Shown: positions 14,927 through 23,576 of the stretch, one piece after another
Layout: each line of letters starts with the position of its first letter
How positions within the stretch are numbered: the first letter of the stretch is position 1
The notes under the pieces: generated by a model
What the model saw: the letters and a program-made list of their open reading frames with translations, nothing else
Databases searched by the model: none
Told to the model about the DNA's origin: nothing
Assembly: GCA_009379845.1 (NCBI GenBank)
Contig: WHSZ01000068.1
Coordinates: 1 to 33,081, forward strand
DNA from: Pseudonocardiaceae bacterium
GTDB taxonomy: Bacteria > Actinomycetota > Actinomycetes > Mycobacteriales > Pseudonocardiaceae
Length of the DNA: 33,081 nucleotides
Direction: 5' to 3'
Translations under genes and position numbers: made by a program

Positions 14927-16149
14927 ACGCGACGACCGTCGCCGATCCCCGCCCCGGCCACTACATGCACGGCCTCGACGTGTTGCGGGTGATCTGCTCG
15001 ATCGCGGTGGTGTACAACCACCTGGCGAACTGGGCACGGCTGAACGAGCACGGCTTCCTGGTCGCGGACGCGGTGGAGGGCGGCATCATCGGCCCGCTGC
15101 ATCTGAACGAGCTGGCCGGGTTCATCGGTGTCGGCGCGTTCCTGCTGATCAGCGGGGTTGTCGTGACACACGTGGCGTTCGCGGAGCGGCCGAGCCAGTT
15201 CGTCGCACGGCGTGGGGTACGGCTGATGCCCGCGCTATGGGTCGCGGTGCTGATCGCGTGGCTGCTGGTCACGAACGGGCTGCTGTCCGCGAACCAGCCT
15301 GCGGACGCGGACGATCTGTGGAAGAACGCGCTGCTGTTGAACTTCAGCATCCCCGATTCGTCCTCGGTGCTCGGCGTGACGTGGACGTTGACGGTGCAGG
15401 TGGTGTTCTACGCGTTTCTCGCCGCGTGCATCCCGCTGCTGCGGCGCTGGCCGTGGCTGCCGGCGGCGATCGCGGCGAGCGGCATCTCGGTGCTGATCTC
15501 GTTCACGAACACCGTGGACAGCATCCCCATGCACCACCTGCGGACGATCGTGACGTTCCTGCCCGTGGTGTTCATCGGGCAGCTGGTGTCCCTGGTACGC
15601 AAGCGCAAGATCAATCCGCTTGCCGGGGTCGCGCTGGGCGCGGTGCATTTCTGGCTCGGCGTCCGCGCGGTGCTTACCTGGGAGGACACCCCGGACGGGC
15701 CCGGCTACGCGCGGACCCTGCTGCTGCTCCTGCTGATCCTGGTGCTGTGCAGTAAGGCGAGCGGCCGGATCGCGCGGGCGCGCTGGGTTTCGGTGCTCGC
15801 GAAGCGGACGTATGCGATCTACCTGCTGCACGTGCCGATGGCGTTCCCGGTGTTGCGGCTGCTCACCCCGGAGATCGGGTTCGGCTGGGCGATCCTGGTG
15901 TCCCTGCTGGCCATCGCGGTCGGCGCCGAGCTGCTGTATCGATTCGTGGAGCAGCCGATCGCCGGGGCGTACCGGCATTGGGAACGCCGACGCGCGTCTC
16001 GCTCTGGGAAAGATCGCCACGATGGGCATACGGTATCCGTGCCGTACTCACCCGTAACGGTGAAAGGGACTGGGGAGCGACCGTCGCCGACTGGGGCAGC
16101 TCCGGGGGTGCCCCACCGTCCCCAGCAGGCCGTTCGAGAACGCCGATGA
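14923..16149 (+). CDS. Acyltransferase family 3 membrane enzyme (O-acylation of a surface glycan)
   Basis: A 408-residue protein with about ten membrane helices. The N-terminus GLDVLRVICSIAVVYNHLANW carries His33, the expected catalytic residue of acyltransferase 3. GVGAFLLISGVVVTHVAF and the Arg-rich loop RRGVRLMPALWVAVLIAWLL follow as expected. The last helices end in RTYAIYLLHVPMAFPVLRL and ELLYRFVEQPIAG, also typical. These enzymes move acetyl or longer acyl groups from CoA across the membrane onto sugars. The start ATG overlaps the previous stop (ATGA). The C-terminal 45 residues are polar and basic, probably cytoplasmic. It is followed after 11 bases by the SHOCT-like protein gene. Neighbouring glycosyltransferases support a surface polysaccharide or glycolipid substrate. 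Confidence 0.9.
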   Translation: MNATTVADPRPGHYMHGLDVLRVICSIAVVYNHLANWARLNEHGFLVADAVEGGIIGPLHLNELAGFIGVGAFLLISGVVVTHVAFAERPSQFVARRGVRLMPALWVAVLIAWLLVTNGLLSANQPADADDLWKNALLLNFSIPDSSSVLGVTWTLTVQVVFYAFLAACIPLLRRWPWLPAAIAASGISVLISFTNTVDSIPMHHLRTIVTFLPVVFIGQLVSLVRKRKINPLAGVALGAVHFWLGVRAVLTWEDTPDGPGYARTLLLLLLILVLCSKASGRIARARWVSVLAKRTYAIYLLHVPMAFPVLRLLTPEIGFGWAILVSLLAIAVGAELLYRFVEQPIAGAYRHWERRRASRSGKDRHDGHTVSVPYSPVTVKGTGERPSPTGAAPGVPHRPQQAVRERR

Positions 16150-16160
16150 GGAGCAATACG

Positions 16161-17372
16161 ATGGGCTGGCAGGACCAACTCAGTCGGTTGGACACCGAGC
16201 TCGCGCACGGCCGGATCACCGCGGAGCAGCACCGCAAGCAGCGAGAGGAGCTCCTCGCGCAGGCGTCGTCGGCCGCCCCGCCGTCGCCACACCCACCGAA
16301 ACTCGGTTCGGTTTCGCACCCCACGGACTCCACTTCGGACACCAGTCCGGACGTCACTTCGGACACCCATTCAGACCCCACGGCGGACTCCACGGCGGAC
16401 TCCACGGTGACCCCCGTGCGGTGGCGCAGCACCAGGCCGCGGGACGCTGCCGGGACACCCGACGCGCTCTCCGCTCAGCCGGCCTGGCCGACGACTCCCC
16501 CGACCGACTGGCCGACGATGCCGTCACCGGACTGGCCGACCGAGGAAAGCGTGGTCGAACAACCCGAGGGGGCATCGCAGGCTGGCGGCAAGACCAGGAC
16601 CAACCCGGCGCTGCTGCAACCCCCGATTGCGGACCCCTACGCCGATCCGCCCACCCGCCCGTTCGTCCCACCAGTCGTGAGTCTTTTTGGGGGCTATAGC
16701 ACCCAAAAAGACTCACGAGCACCGCGCGGCGTGATTCTCGGGGGGATCGGGATGCTGGCGGTGGCCGGGCTGCTCGTGGCCGGGTTGTCGCTGACCGGGG
16801 AACCGGATATCGCGGGCAACGCACAGGCCGACGCGGGCGCCATCGCGAGCACCACCAGGCCGCCGCAGCGGCAACCGCAGCCGAACGATCCGACCAGCAG
16901 GCTGGAGCGCACGCTGCCCAAGTTCCCTGGCGTCCCGAACAAGAACAACTCCACGATGGCGGTCCGCAAGGGGGTGGGTCTGTCGCTGTACACGCGACCC
17001 GAAGCCGACGTGCTCACCGCGAACGGCGCGAAGAGCGTGACCTACCGCGGCTCGGCGAAAGACGGTATCGGCTATGCCATCCTGGTGGCCCCGATCGGAA
17101 ATCCGGCAGCCGCGGAGCGCACCGCCGCCGCGCTGCGGGCGCAGCTGACCACGTCCGGCTTCGAACCCGGTCCCGCGTTACCCGGCCAGAACACACTGAA
17201 GGTCCAGAAGAAGTTGAACGACAAGTCCAACACCTATCGCACGGTTTACCGCTCAGGCGACTACGTGGTGCGGTTCGGTCTCGCGCAGCTGCCGGCCGGC
17301 AGGGAGCGGGCGCTGGCCAACGAATTCGAGCGCACCGTCACGTCGGTGGTCCGTGCCCTACCGGTTAGCTGA
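16161..17372 (+). CDS. SHOCT-like N-terminus, linker, one membrane helix and secreted domain (paralog 1)
   Basis: A 403-residue protein with a GAGGAG site seven bases before its ATG. Residues 2-35 (GWQDQLSRLDTELAHGRITA...) form a SHOCT-like helix pair closely matching the start of the protein at 20304. A long Ser/Thr/Asp/Pro-rich linker follows, including a 12-base tandem repeat (CACGGCGGACTC). A membrane helix comes next (about 189-211), then an outside domain of 150 or so residues (LERTLPKFPGVPNK to VTSVVRALPVS). Residues 172-186 (VSLFGGYSTQKDSR) are encoded by a 44-nt palindrome that looks inserted. The 5-base gap to the glycosyltransferase gene implies one operon. No enzymatic motif is visible; a scaffold or regulator of envelope glycan assembly is a guess. 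Confidence 0.8.
   Translation: MGWQDQLSRLDTELAHGRITAEQHRKQREELLAQASSAAPPSPHPPKLGSVSHPTDSTSDTSPDVTSDTHSDPTADSTADSTVTPVRWRSTRPRDAAGTPDALSAQPAWPTTPPTDWPTMPSPDWPTEESVVEQPEGASQAGGKTRTNPALLQPPIADPYADPPTRPFVPPVVSLFGGYSTQKDSRAPRGVILGGIGMLAVAGLLVAGLSLTGEPDIAGNAQADAGAIASTTRPPQRQPQPNDPTSRLERTLPKFPGVPNKNNSTMAVRKGVGLSLYTRPEADVLTANGAKSVTYRGSAKDGIGYAILVAPIGNPAAAERTAAALRAQLTTSGFEPGPALPGQNTLKVQKKLNDKSNTYRTVYRSGDYVVRFGLAQLPAGRERALANEFERTVTSVVRALPVS
16675..16718. repeat. 44-nt near-perfect palindrome inside a coding sequence
   Basis: Arms of 17 bases (16675-16691, containing GTGAGTCTTTTTGGG, and 16702-16718, containing CCCAAAAAGACTCAC) are perfectly complementary. The centre GGCTATAGCA continues the pairing through GCTATAGC apart from one G/A mismatch. 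It is AT-rich compared with its surroundings and read in frame as VSLFGGYSTQKDSR just before the membrane helix. It looks like a small mobile palindromic repeat rather than an operator or terminator. A related but degraded hairpin is at 31040. Confidence 0.85.
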
Positions 17373-17377
17373 GCGAC

Positions 17378-20083
17378 ATGACCGACACACACATCGGGTG
17401 CACCATCACCTTCGAAGCGGAGCTGCCGAGGGCGCGGGTGCTCGCGGCCAGCTACTTGCGGGCCCATCCCGAGCACGAGTTCGCGATCGCGGTACTGGAC
17501 GCGCCGCGCACCGGGCCGCAGCGGTCCGAGGACGGCGTGCGCATCCTCGGGCCGGACGAGTTCGGCGTGCACCCCGACACGTTCCTCCGAATGGCCACCG
17601 GCTACCGCCGGCACGAGCTCGCCGCCGCGGTGAAACCGGTGCTGCTGCGAGAATTGCGCGGTCAGGCGAGCACGGTCAGCTACCTGGACGCTTCGATGTG
17701 GCTGCTCGCGGGCGTTCCGGAGCTGCCGGAGCTGGCCGCGGAGCACGGCACCGTGCTCACCCCGTACTTCGCACGGCGCCTGCCGGCCGAGTTCGACGAG
17801 TTCGACGAGGCCGCGCTGGTCGGCACGGGACGCCTTGGCCCTGGGCTGGTATGTGTCGGCCCGGACTCCGAGGAATTCCTGGACGCGTGGACGCACGCGG
17901 CGCTGCGTTTCGAGCTCACCGATCCGCTGCGGCCAGTGTTCGGCGAGCAGGCGTGGTTCGACCGGTACGCGCCTACCTTCCCGCATCACGTGTGGCTGGA
18001 CGAGAGCGTGCACACCGCGTGCTGGAACGCCTTCCAGCGCACCGACGTCCAGCCGCGGCTGGTGAACCTCATCGGCTACGACCCGGACACCCCATACGTG
18101 CTTTCCCGGTACTGCACGGATCGACCGCGCACCCTGCTCTCCGAGCACCCGGTGCTGCGCGAGGCGACCGGCGAGTACCGCCGTGCGCTGCTGGAAGCCG
18201 GGCACCGCGCGGAACTCGCCGGGGCACCGTCCTGGCTGGACGAGCTGCCGGACGGCACACCGCTCGACCCGGTGCTGCGCAACCTGTTCCGGGTCACGTG
18301 GCAGCGCTACACGCTGGCGACGGAGCGCGACCGGCCATGGCCGGACAGCCCGCCGCCGGCGCACGCCTATGCCGAGGGCGGCAAGGCGTTCCGGAACTGG
18401 CTCGCCGAACCCGTTGATCACCTGCAGCGACTCGCCGGCCTGAACCGCTGGACGATGCTGCTGCACGAGTGGCGCACCGATCTGCAGCTGGCGTTCGGCG
18501 ATCCGCTCGGCGCGGGCGCGCAGGGTTTCCGGGACTGGTGCCGGGATTCGGCGGTGCCCGGCGGGGTGCTCGCCGAGTGGGCCGCGCCGGAGGATCCGGC
18601 GGGTGCGCGGGAACCGGACACCGCGTTCGGCGTGAACCTGCTGGGACATCTGACGGCCGAGCTGGGGGTCGGGGAGCTCGGCCGCAGGCTGCACGCCGCG
18701 ATCAACCGCGCCGGGCTGCCGGTCGCCAGCGTGGTGGAGGACAGGTTCATCGCGAACCGCGCCGCGCTCGCGCTCCCCGACGACGCGGGCGAGCCGCGGT
18801 TCGGGGTCAGCGTGCTCGCCGTGAACGCGGACCTGACCGGTTCGATCGTGCAGCGCTACCCGCACGCGGTGGCCGATCGACGGCTAATCGGCGTGTGGTC
18901 GTGGGAGCTGGACGAGTTCCCCGAACAGATGCACGGCGCGTTCGAGCATGCCGACGAGATCTGGACGATCAGCGAGTTCTGCCGGCAGGCGATCGCCAAG
19001 CACACCGACAAGCCGGTGCGGGTGTTCCCGATCCCGATCCGGGTGTCCACCCACGCCAACCCGGTGCGGCAACCGGATCAGCCGCCCCGGTTCCTGTTCG
19101 CGTTCGACTACAACAGTGTCGCCGAGCGGAAGAACCCGTGGGGCGTGGTGGAGGCGTTCCAGCGGGCGTTCCCGGACGGTGAGCGGGCCGAACTGGTGCT
19201 GAAGACGATCAACGCGGATCGAGACATCGCCTCGGCCGAACGGCTGCGTGCCCTGGTGCGGGACGATCCGCGGATCACGTTGCTCGAGCGCTACCTGGAC
19301 GCGGACGAGCTGGCCGAGCTGTACGCGGGCGCGGACTGCTACGTGTCGCTGCACCGCTCGGAGGGTTTCGGGTTCACCGTCGCGGAGGCGATCGCCCAGG
19401 GCCTGCCGGTGATCTGCACGGACTACGCGGGAATAGGCGAGTTCGTGGACTCGGACGCCACGTGGCTGATCCCGCACGACATGGTCGAGGTGGGGCCGGG
19501 CTGCGCGCCGTACCCGCCGGACGCGCTGTGGGCCGAGCCCGACCTGGACGCGGCGGCGGACGCGATGCGCACGGTCGCCGCGGACCCGGAGGCGGCGGCC
19601 GTGCGGGGCCGCGCCGCGCGTGAGCACGTACGACGCACCCGCACGCTGGACGCGGCCGCCGAGTGGGTCAGCGAGCAGCTGGAGCGGGCGCACGCGGAGT
19701 GGCTGGCGAGCGCTCCGGCGGTCGTCGAGGAGAGCGCGGACGGCGGCGCGGGGCCGGTGCCCTTGGCTGGCAGCACGGAGCAGCCAGCCGATCCGAGCGA
19801 GCCGCTTGTCCGGTTGCGCGCGGCCCGCGAGGCGCTGCGGTGGCGGGCGGAGGCGGAGACACCGTCCCGGATACCGGGAGCGCCGCTGCTGCGCCGTGCG
19901 GTGCTGCGCGCCATCGATCACTACGACGTGCACAACAAGCGGGTGCTCGGCGCCGTACTTGACGGAGTTGAGGGAGCGTTTGCCCAGGTCGTGGGCCAAG
20001 TGGCGGACTTGCAGGCGCGGTTGGGCGAGCGGGAACGGCCGGGTGGCGGTGATTCAGGGGATCCGCCGACCACTCGTTCGTGA
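17378..20083 (+). CDS. Large two-module glycosyltransferase (N-terminal GT-like domain plus GT4 domain)
   Basis: A 901-residue cytoplasmic protein. The N-terminal 390 or so residues begin IGCTITFEAELPRARVLAASYLRAHPEHEFAIAVLD and have a strand-helix pattern with AAVKPVLLRELRG, YLDASMW and a cluster of Trp/His residues. This is typical of a GT-A-type domain of the glycosyltransferase-8 or capsule-type class; assignment is tentative. From about residue 415 (FGVNLLGHLTAELGVGELGRRLHAAINRAG) a GT-B fold of family GT4 follows. It has WSWELDEFP, EIWTISEFCRQAI, KNPWGVVEAFQRAFP and the diagnostic HRSEGFGFTVAEAIAQGLPVICTD with Glu662 and Glu670. A C-terminal tail of 120 residues contains helices. It probably adds two sugars to a surface glycan. 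It follows the SHOCT-like gene by five bases. Confidence 0.88.
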   Translation: MTDTHIGCTITFEAELPRARVLAASYLRAHPEHEFAIAVLDAPRTGPQRSEDGVRILGPDEFGVHPDTFLRMATGYRRHELAAAVKPVLLRELRGQASTVSYLDASMWLLAGVPELPELAAEHGTVLTPYFARRLPAEFDEFDEAALVGTGRLGPGLVCVGPDSEEFLDAWTHAALRFELTDPLRPVFGEQAWFDRYAPTFPHHVWLDESVHTACWNAFQRTDVQPRLVNLIGYDPDTPYVLSRYCTDRPRTLLSEHPVLREATGEYRRALLEAGHRAELAGAPSWLDELPDGTPLDPVLRNLFRVTWQRYTLATERDRPWPDSPPPAHAYAEGGKAFRNWLAEPVDHLQRLAGLNRWTMLLHEWRTDLQLAFGDPLGAGAQGFRDWCRDSAVPGGVLAEWAAPEDPAGAREPDTAFGVNLLGHLTAELGVGELGRRLHAAINRAGLPVASVVEDRFIANRAALALPDDAGEPRFGVSVLAVNADLTGSIVQRYPHAVADRRLIGVWSWELDEFPEQMHGAFEHADEIWTISEFCRQAIAKHTDKPVRVFPIPIRVSTHANPVRQPDQPPRFLFAFDYNSVAERKNPWGVVEAFQRAFPDGERAELVLKTINADRDIASAERLRALVRDDPRITLLERYLDADELAELYAGADCYVSLHRSEGFGFTVAEAIAQGLPVICTDYAGIGEFVDSDATWLIPHDMVEVGPGCAPYPPDALWAEPDLDAAADAMRTVAADPEAAAVRGRAAREHVRRTRTLDAAAEWVSEQLERAHAEWLASAPAVVEESADGGAGPVPLAGSTEQPADPSEPLVRLRAAREALRWRAEAETPSRIPGAPLLRRAVLRAIDHYDVHNKRVLGAVLDGVEGAFAQVVGQVADLQARLGERERPGGGDSGDPPTTRS

Positions 20084-20303
20084 GCCGGGAATAAGTTACG
20101 ACTTGGCACTGGGCAACGATGGCGTCGGGGACGGCGTGCAAAATGTGCGAAGTCCACGTCCGGCTGCGGGGTGTGCGAACCACGCGATTCGGCACGCGAC
20201 AGCTGCTCGTCGACCCGGCAAGATGGGGCCGCGCGGAATGCGGCACCGAACAATTGGGCGCTGGGACGATGGGTAGGCCACGAACCCGAAAGGGGGTGCC
20301 AGG

Positions 20304-21725
20304 GTGACCTGGCAGGAGGAACTGCGCAAGCTAGACGAGGAGCTAGCCGCGGGTCGGATCGCCGCGGACGACTACCGCGTCCGGCGCGACCAAGTGCTCT
20401 CCTCCGCGGTAGCACCTGGTGAGCAGGGCCAGCAACCCGCGTCCGAGGAGCCCGCGCAACCGGCTCGAACCCCTGCGCCACAGCAGGCGCCGACCGATGC
20501 GCAAGCCGGCACGCCGCCCGGCAACCAGCAGGAGACCACGCCGCATCAGACCCCGGCCCAGGCCCCGCAGCAGCAGGCTCCGCAGCCGGATGCGCAGCAG
20601 CCGGAGCAGGCCCAAAGCGGGCCACATGGCGGGCAGAACCCCGAGTCCACCCAGATCATCTCGGTGGTCCCTGGCGTCTCGAGCAATCCGCAGGCGCCCG
20701 CCCAAGCGCCGCCGGACGGTCCCACCGAGCGTACCCAGGCGGTGACCGGCTGGCAGGGCTCCGATGCCGAACGCACCCAGGCGGTGCCGACGACCCACAA
20801 TCCGGCACAGCAACCGCCGTACGCGCCACCGGGGCAGGTTCCCGGCTCGCCGGCCGGCGGCTTCCCCGCGCCGCCCGGTTCGCCGCCTGCCGGTTTCCCC
20901 GCGCAGGGTCAGCAGGGCCAGTTCCCGCAAGGTCCGGTCCAGCAGGGCTTCGAGCCGCAGGCGCCGTGGCATGTGGCTGAGGACGACTCCCCGCCGTGGG
21001 GCGGGGATTTCCCGCCGCTGCATCCCGGGTCGACCTCGGATTGGGTCAAGCAGGGCCCCGAGGTGTTCGATCAGGACTCACAGCCGAAGAAGAAGAGCAA
21101 GACGATGTTCGCGGTGTTCGGCGTCGTGTTGCTGGTCGCCGTGGCCGGCGTCGCGGTGTGGTTCTTCGTGCTCCGCGGCGATGGCGGTGGCGGGCAGGCC
21201 GGTGGCGGCGGCGAGCCGGGGCAGAGCCAGCAGAACGAGCCGCCGAAGCCGTTGGATCAGGCGGTGCCCGATCCGCCGGGGCAGTCGGACGATTCCAGCG
21301 GCCGGATCGCCGTGCGGCAGGCCAACCAGAACGGGCTGCTGAACGCGGAGGAGGTTTCCGCGCTCGGCGACGCCGGGGTGCGGAACCTGGTGTTCAAGGG
21401 CTCGCAGGACAACGACTTCACCTACGAGGCGATGGCCTTCGAGACCTCCGGCCAGCAGGCGGCTACGCAGCTGGTCGACGACCTGTACTCCGCGGCGAGG
21501 AATTCCGGGATGCAGGATGGTGCGCGCGGTGGGTTGCCCGCGTCGGCCAAGGTCACCCAGCGCAGCGAGTTCCCCGACAAGGGGGCGTACCGCGCGGTGT
21601 ACGCGGCCGGTGACCGGGTCATCCGGGTTGTCGTGGCGCAGGAACCGATCGGCAAGGATGACAAGAAGCTGATCGCCCAGTTCCAGCAGTACGCGGTGTC
21701 GGTTTCCGAAAACGTCTCGCCCTGA
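20304..21725 (+). CDS. SHOCT-like N-terminus, Pro/Gln-rich linker, membrane helix and secreted domain (paralog 2)
   Basis: A 473-residue protein starting at GTG with AAAGGGGG upstream. Residues 1-34 (TWQEELRKLDEELAAGRIAA...) match the start of the protein at 16161. The Pro/Gln-rich linker (about 40-260) has three Thr-Gln motifs in similar settings: ESTQIISV (T116), ERTQAVTG (T144) and ERTQAVPT (T158). These look like targets of Ser/Thr kinases or ligands of FHA domains. KKKSK precedes the membrane helix (about 268-290), a Gly-rich spacer follows, then a 150-residue outside domain (IAVRQANQNGLLNAEEVSALGDAGVRNLVFKG to the end). The preceding 220-base gap (20084-20303) has no gene and may hold a promoter, though no clear boxes were seen. 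The GT2 gene follows 16 bases later. Confidence 0.8.
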   Translation: MTWQEELRKLDEELAAGRIAADDYRVRRDQVLSSAVAPGEQGQQPASEEPAQPARTPAPQQAPTDAQAGTPPGNQQETTPHQTPAQAPQQQAPQPDAQQPEQAQSGPHGGQNPESTQIISVVPGVSSNPQAPAQAPPDGPTERTQAVTGWQGSDAERTQAVPTTHNPAQQPPYAPPGQVPGSPAGGFPAPPGSPPAGFPAQGQQGQFPQGPVQQGFEPQAPWHVAEDDSPPWGGDFPPLHPGSTSDWVKQGPEVFDQDSQPKKKSKTMFAVFGVVLLVAVAGVAVWFFVLRGDGGGGQAGGGGEPGQSQQNEPPKPLDQAVPDPPGQSDDSSGRIAVRQANQNGLLNAEEVSALGDAGVRNLVFKGSQDNDFTYEAMAFETSGQQAATQLVDDLYSAARNSGMQDGARGGLPASAKVTQRSEFPDKGAYRAVYAAGDRVIRVVVAQEPIGKDDKKLIAQFQQYAVSVSENVSP

Positions 21726-21741
21726 GCGTTGACGTGAGCTG

Positions 21742-23553
21742 ATGGACAACGCCGATGGCGCCGGGGCCGACGAGCTGGATCGGCACCACGCCCGGGTCGG
21801 TGAGCTCACCGAATCCCTTGCCGCCGAGCGAGAACGCGCCGAGCGGCTGCGAGCCGAGCTGGAGCGGCAGAAGGCCGACGCGGCCAAGCTGCTCGCCGAG
21901 CGGGACGAGGCCAACGAGCGGTTGCGCGCTCGCGCGGCCGACCTGGACAGCCGGCTCGGCCTCGCGCTCGGCGAGCTCGCCGATGTCGAGCAGGAGCGCG
22001 AGGGCAGCCGGCGGGCCGCGGCCGAGCTCTCCGCCGAACTGTCCGACGTACGGAATCGGCTGCGTAACGCCACCGCGGCGCTGCGGACCACCCGCTCGCA
22101 ACTGGCGCTCGCCCGGCGCGTCCCAGGGCTGAGCTGGCTGATCAACCGCCGCTCCGGCGACGAGCTGTTCTACGCCCTCGAGCTACCGGACGAGCCAGTC
22201 CATTGTGGACGCGCGCAGGTAATCGAGCTGTCCGGCTGGGTGGCGCACGGGACGGCTCGGGTGCGCTCGGTGAGTGTGCTGGTGGACGGCATGCGCTGGC
22301 CGGCGATCGCCGGCGAGCCGCGCCCGGACGTCGCCGGAAACCTCGCCGCGGACGGCATCCACGCGCAGCGCGATTCGGGCGTGCGGGCCAGGGTGGTGCT
22401 GCCGCGCCGGGCAACGCCCGGTGACGTGCGGTTCGAACTCGAGGTCCGGCTGTCCGGCGGGCGGCGGATCCGCCGGGCGCTCGGCTCGGTGCGGGTACTG
22501 CCCGGCCCGGAGCCGCGCCCGCTGCCGGTTCGCTGGCCAGGGGGCGGGTCGCGGGTGGCGATCTGCCTGACCACGTACAACCCGGACCGGGAATTCCTTG
22601 CGCGGCAACTGGACTCGCTGCGTGCCCAGACGCACCGCAACTGGGTGTGCATCGTGTGCGACGACGGGTCGAGCCGCGCGGCTCGCCGTACCGTTGCCGA
22701 GCTGACCGCCGGCGACGACCGGTTCGTGCTGGTGGAAAACGACCGGAACGTGGGTTTCTACCGGAATTTCGAACGCGCGCTGCACCGGGTTCCGGCCGAT
22801 GCCGACGCCATCGCACTGTCCGATCAGGACGACGTGTGGGATCCGTCCAAGCTGGCGCGGTTGCTCGAGCCGTTGCGTGACCCGGATGTGCAGCTGGTCT
22901 ACTCGGACATGCGGCTGATCGACCGGCACGGCTCGGTGCTCGCCGACTCCGCGTGGCTGGACGGCCGCAACCAGTGTGCCGACCTGGTCTCGCTGCTGCT
23001 GCTGAACACCGTCACCGGGGCGGCCAGCGTGCTGCGCCCCGAACTGGTGCGCGAGCGGGTGTTGCCGTTCCCGCCGGAGACCCCCGCGACGTATCACGAC
23101 CAGTGGATGGCGGCCTGCGCGCTCGCCACCGGCCGCGTGGTGTTCGTTGACGAACCGTTGTACTCGTATCGCCAGCACGGGGACAACGTCACCGGCTGGC
23201 AGCTTCCCCAGCTGGACCGTGGCTTGCCCGGTATCGCCACGCTGCTCGCGCTCGGCGCGGGGTTCGGCGGCGAGCGGTGGCTGCGCGGGCTACCCGCGTC
23301 GAAACGCGGCGAGCTGCACCACATCGCCGCCTACGAGCTGCGCCGCATCACCCAGTTCGCCACCCTGCTGCTCGCCCGCAACGGCGACACGCTGTCCACT
23401 TCGGACGTCGTGGCACTGCGCAAGCTCCGGATGGCCGAGCGGCGGCTGGCCCCGCTCGTGGAGCTCGCGGTGCGGGCCAAGCGGGAACGCCGCCGGCACA
23501 CCGCCGGTGCGGAGCTACGGCTGCTGGCCGCTGCGGTGCTGCGCGCCAGCTAG
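21742..23553 (+). CDS. GT2 glycosyltransferase with N-terminal coiled coil (rhamnosyltransferase-like)
   Basis: A 603-residue protein. Residues 10-130 are a coiled coil rich in Glu, Arg, Ala and Leu (RAERLRAELERQKADAAKLLAER). A beta-rich domain (about 150-260; IELSGWVAHGTARVRSVSVLVDG) comes next. The GT2 catalytic domain starts near 270 with VAICLTTYNPDREFLARQLDSLRAQTHRNW and the DDGS motif, then ENDRNVGFYRNFERAL and the metal-binding region ALSDQDDVWDP (about 357-367). This set matches rhamnosyl- and related O-antigen-type transferases. It ends the plus-strand glycan block. Its stop codon lies in a 13-bp hairpin shared with the convergent regulator gene. The coiled coil could tether the enzyme to a complex or to the membrane. 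Confidence 0.9.
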   Translation: MDNADGAGADELDRHHARVGELTESLAAERERAERLRAELERQKADAAKLLAERDEANERLRARAADLDSRLGLALGELADVEQEREGSRRAAAELSAELSDVRNRLRNATAALRTTRSQLALARRVPGLSWLINRRSGDELFYALELPDEPVHCGRAQVIELSGWVAHGTARVRSVSVLVDGMRWPAIAGEPRPDVAGNLAADGIHAQRDSGVRARVVLPRRATPGDVRFELEVRLSGGRRIRRALGSVRVLPGPEPRPLPVRWPGGGSRVAICLTTYNPDREFLARQLDSLRAQTHRNWVCIVCDDGSSRAARRTVAELTAGDDRFVLVENDRNVGFYRNFERALHRVPADADAIALSDQDDVWDPSKLARLLEPLRDPDVQLVYSDMRLIDRHGSVLADSAWLDGRNQCADLVSLLLLNTVTGAASVLRPELVRERVLPFPPETPATYHDQWMAACALATGRVVFVDEPLYSYRQHGDNVTGWQLPQLDRGLPGIATLLALGAGFGGERWLRGLPASKRGELHHIAAYELRRITQFATLLLARNGDTLSTSDVVALRKLRMAERRLAPLVELAVRAKRERRRHTAGAELRLLAAAVLRAS

Positions 23554-23576
23554 ACTCACGAGCCTAGCTGGCGCGC
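23541..23576. terminator. Bidirectional hairpin over both convergent stop codons
   Basis: GCGCGCCAGCTAG (23541-23553) and CTAGCTGGCGCGC (23564-23576) are perfect 13-bp arms with a 10-base loop. The left arm contains the last codons and the TAG stop of the GT2 gene. The loop contains the stop codon of the convergent MocR gene, whose last codons read through the right arm. There is no T-tract, as is common in actinobacteria. Confidence 0.65.

Noticed and set aside
16380..16420. Tandem 12-base units (CACGGCGGACTC) in the SHOCT-like gene
   Set aside because: Only about two and a half units, in a Ser/Thr/Asp-rich linker; ordinary low-complexity coding sequence.
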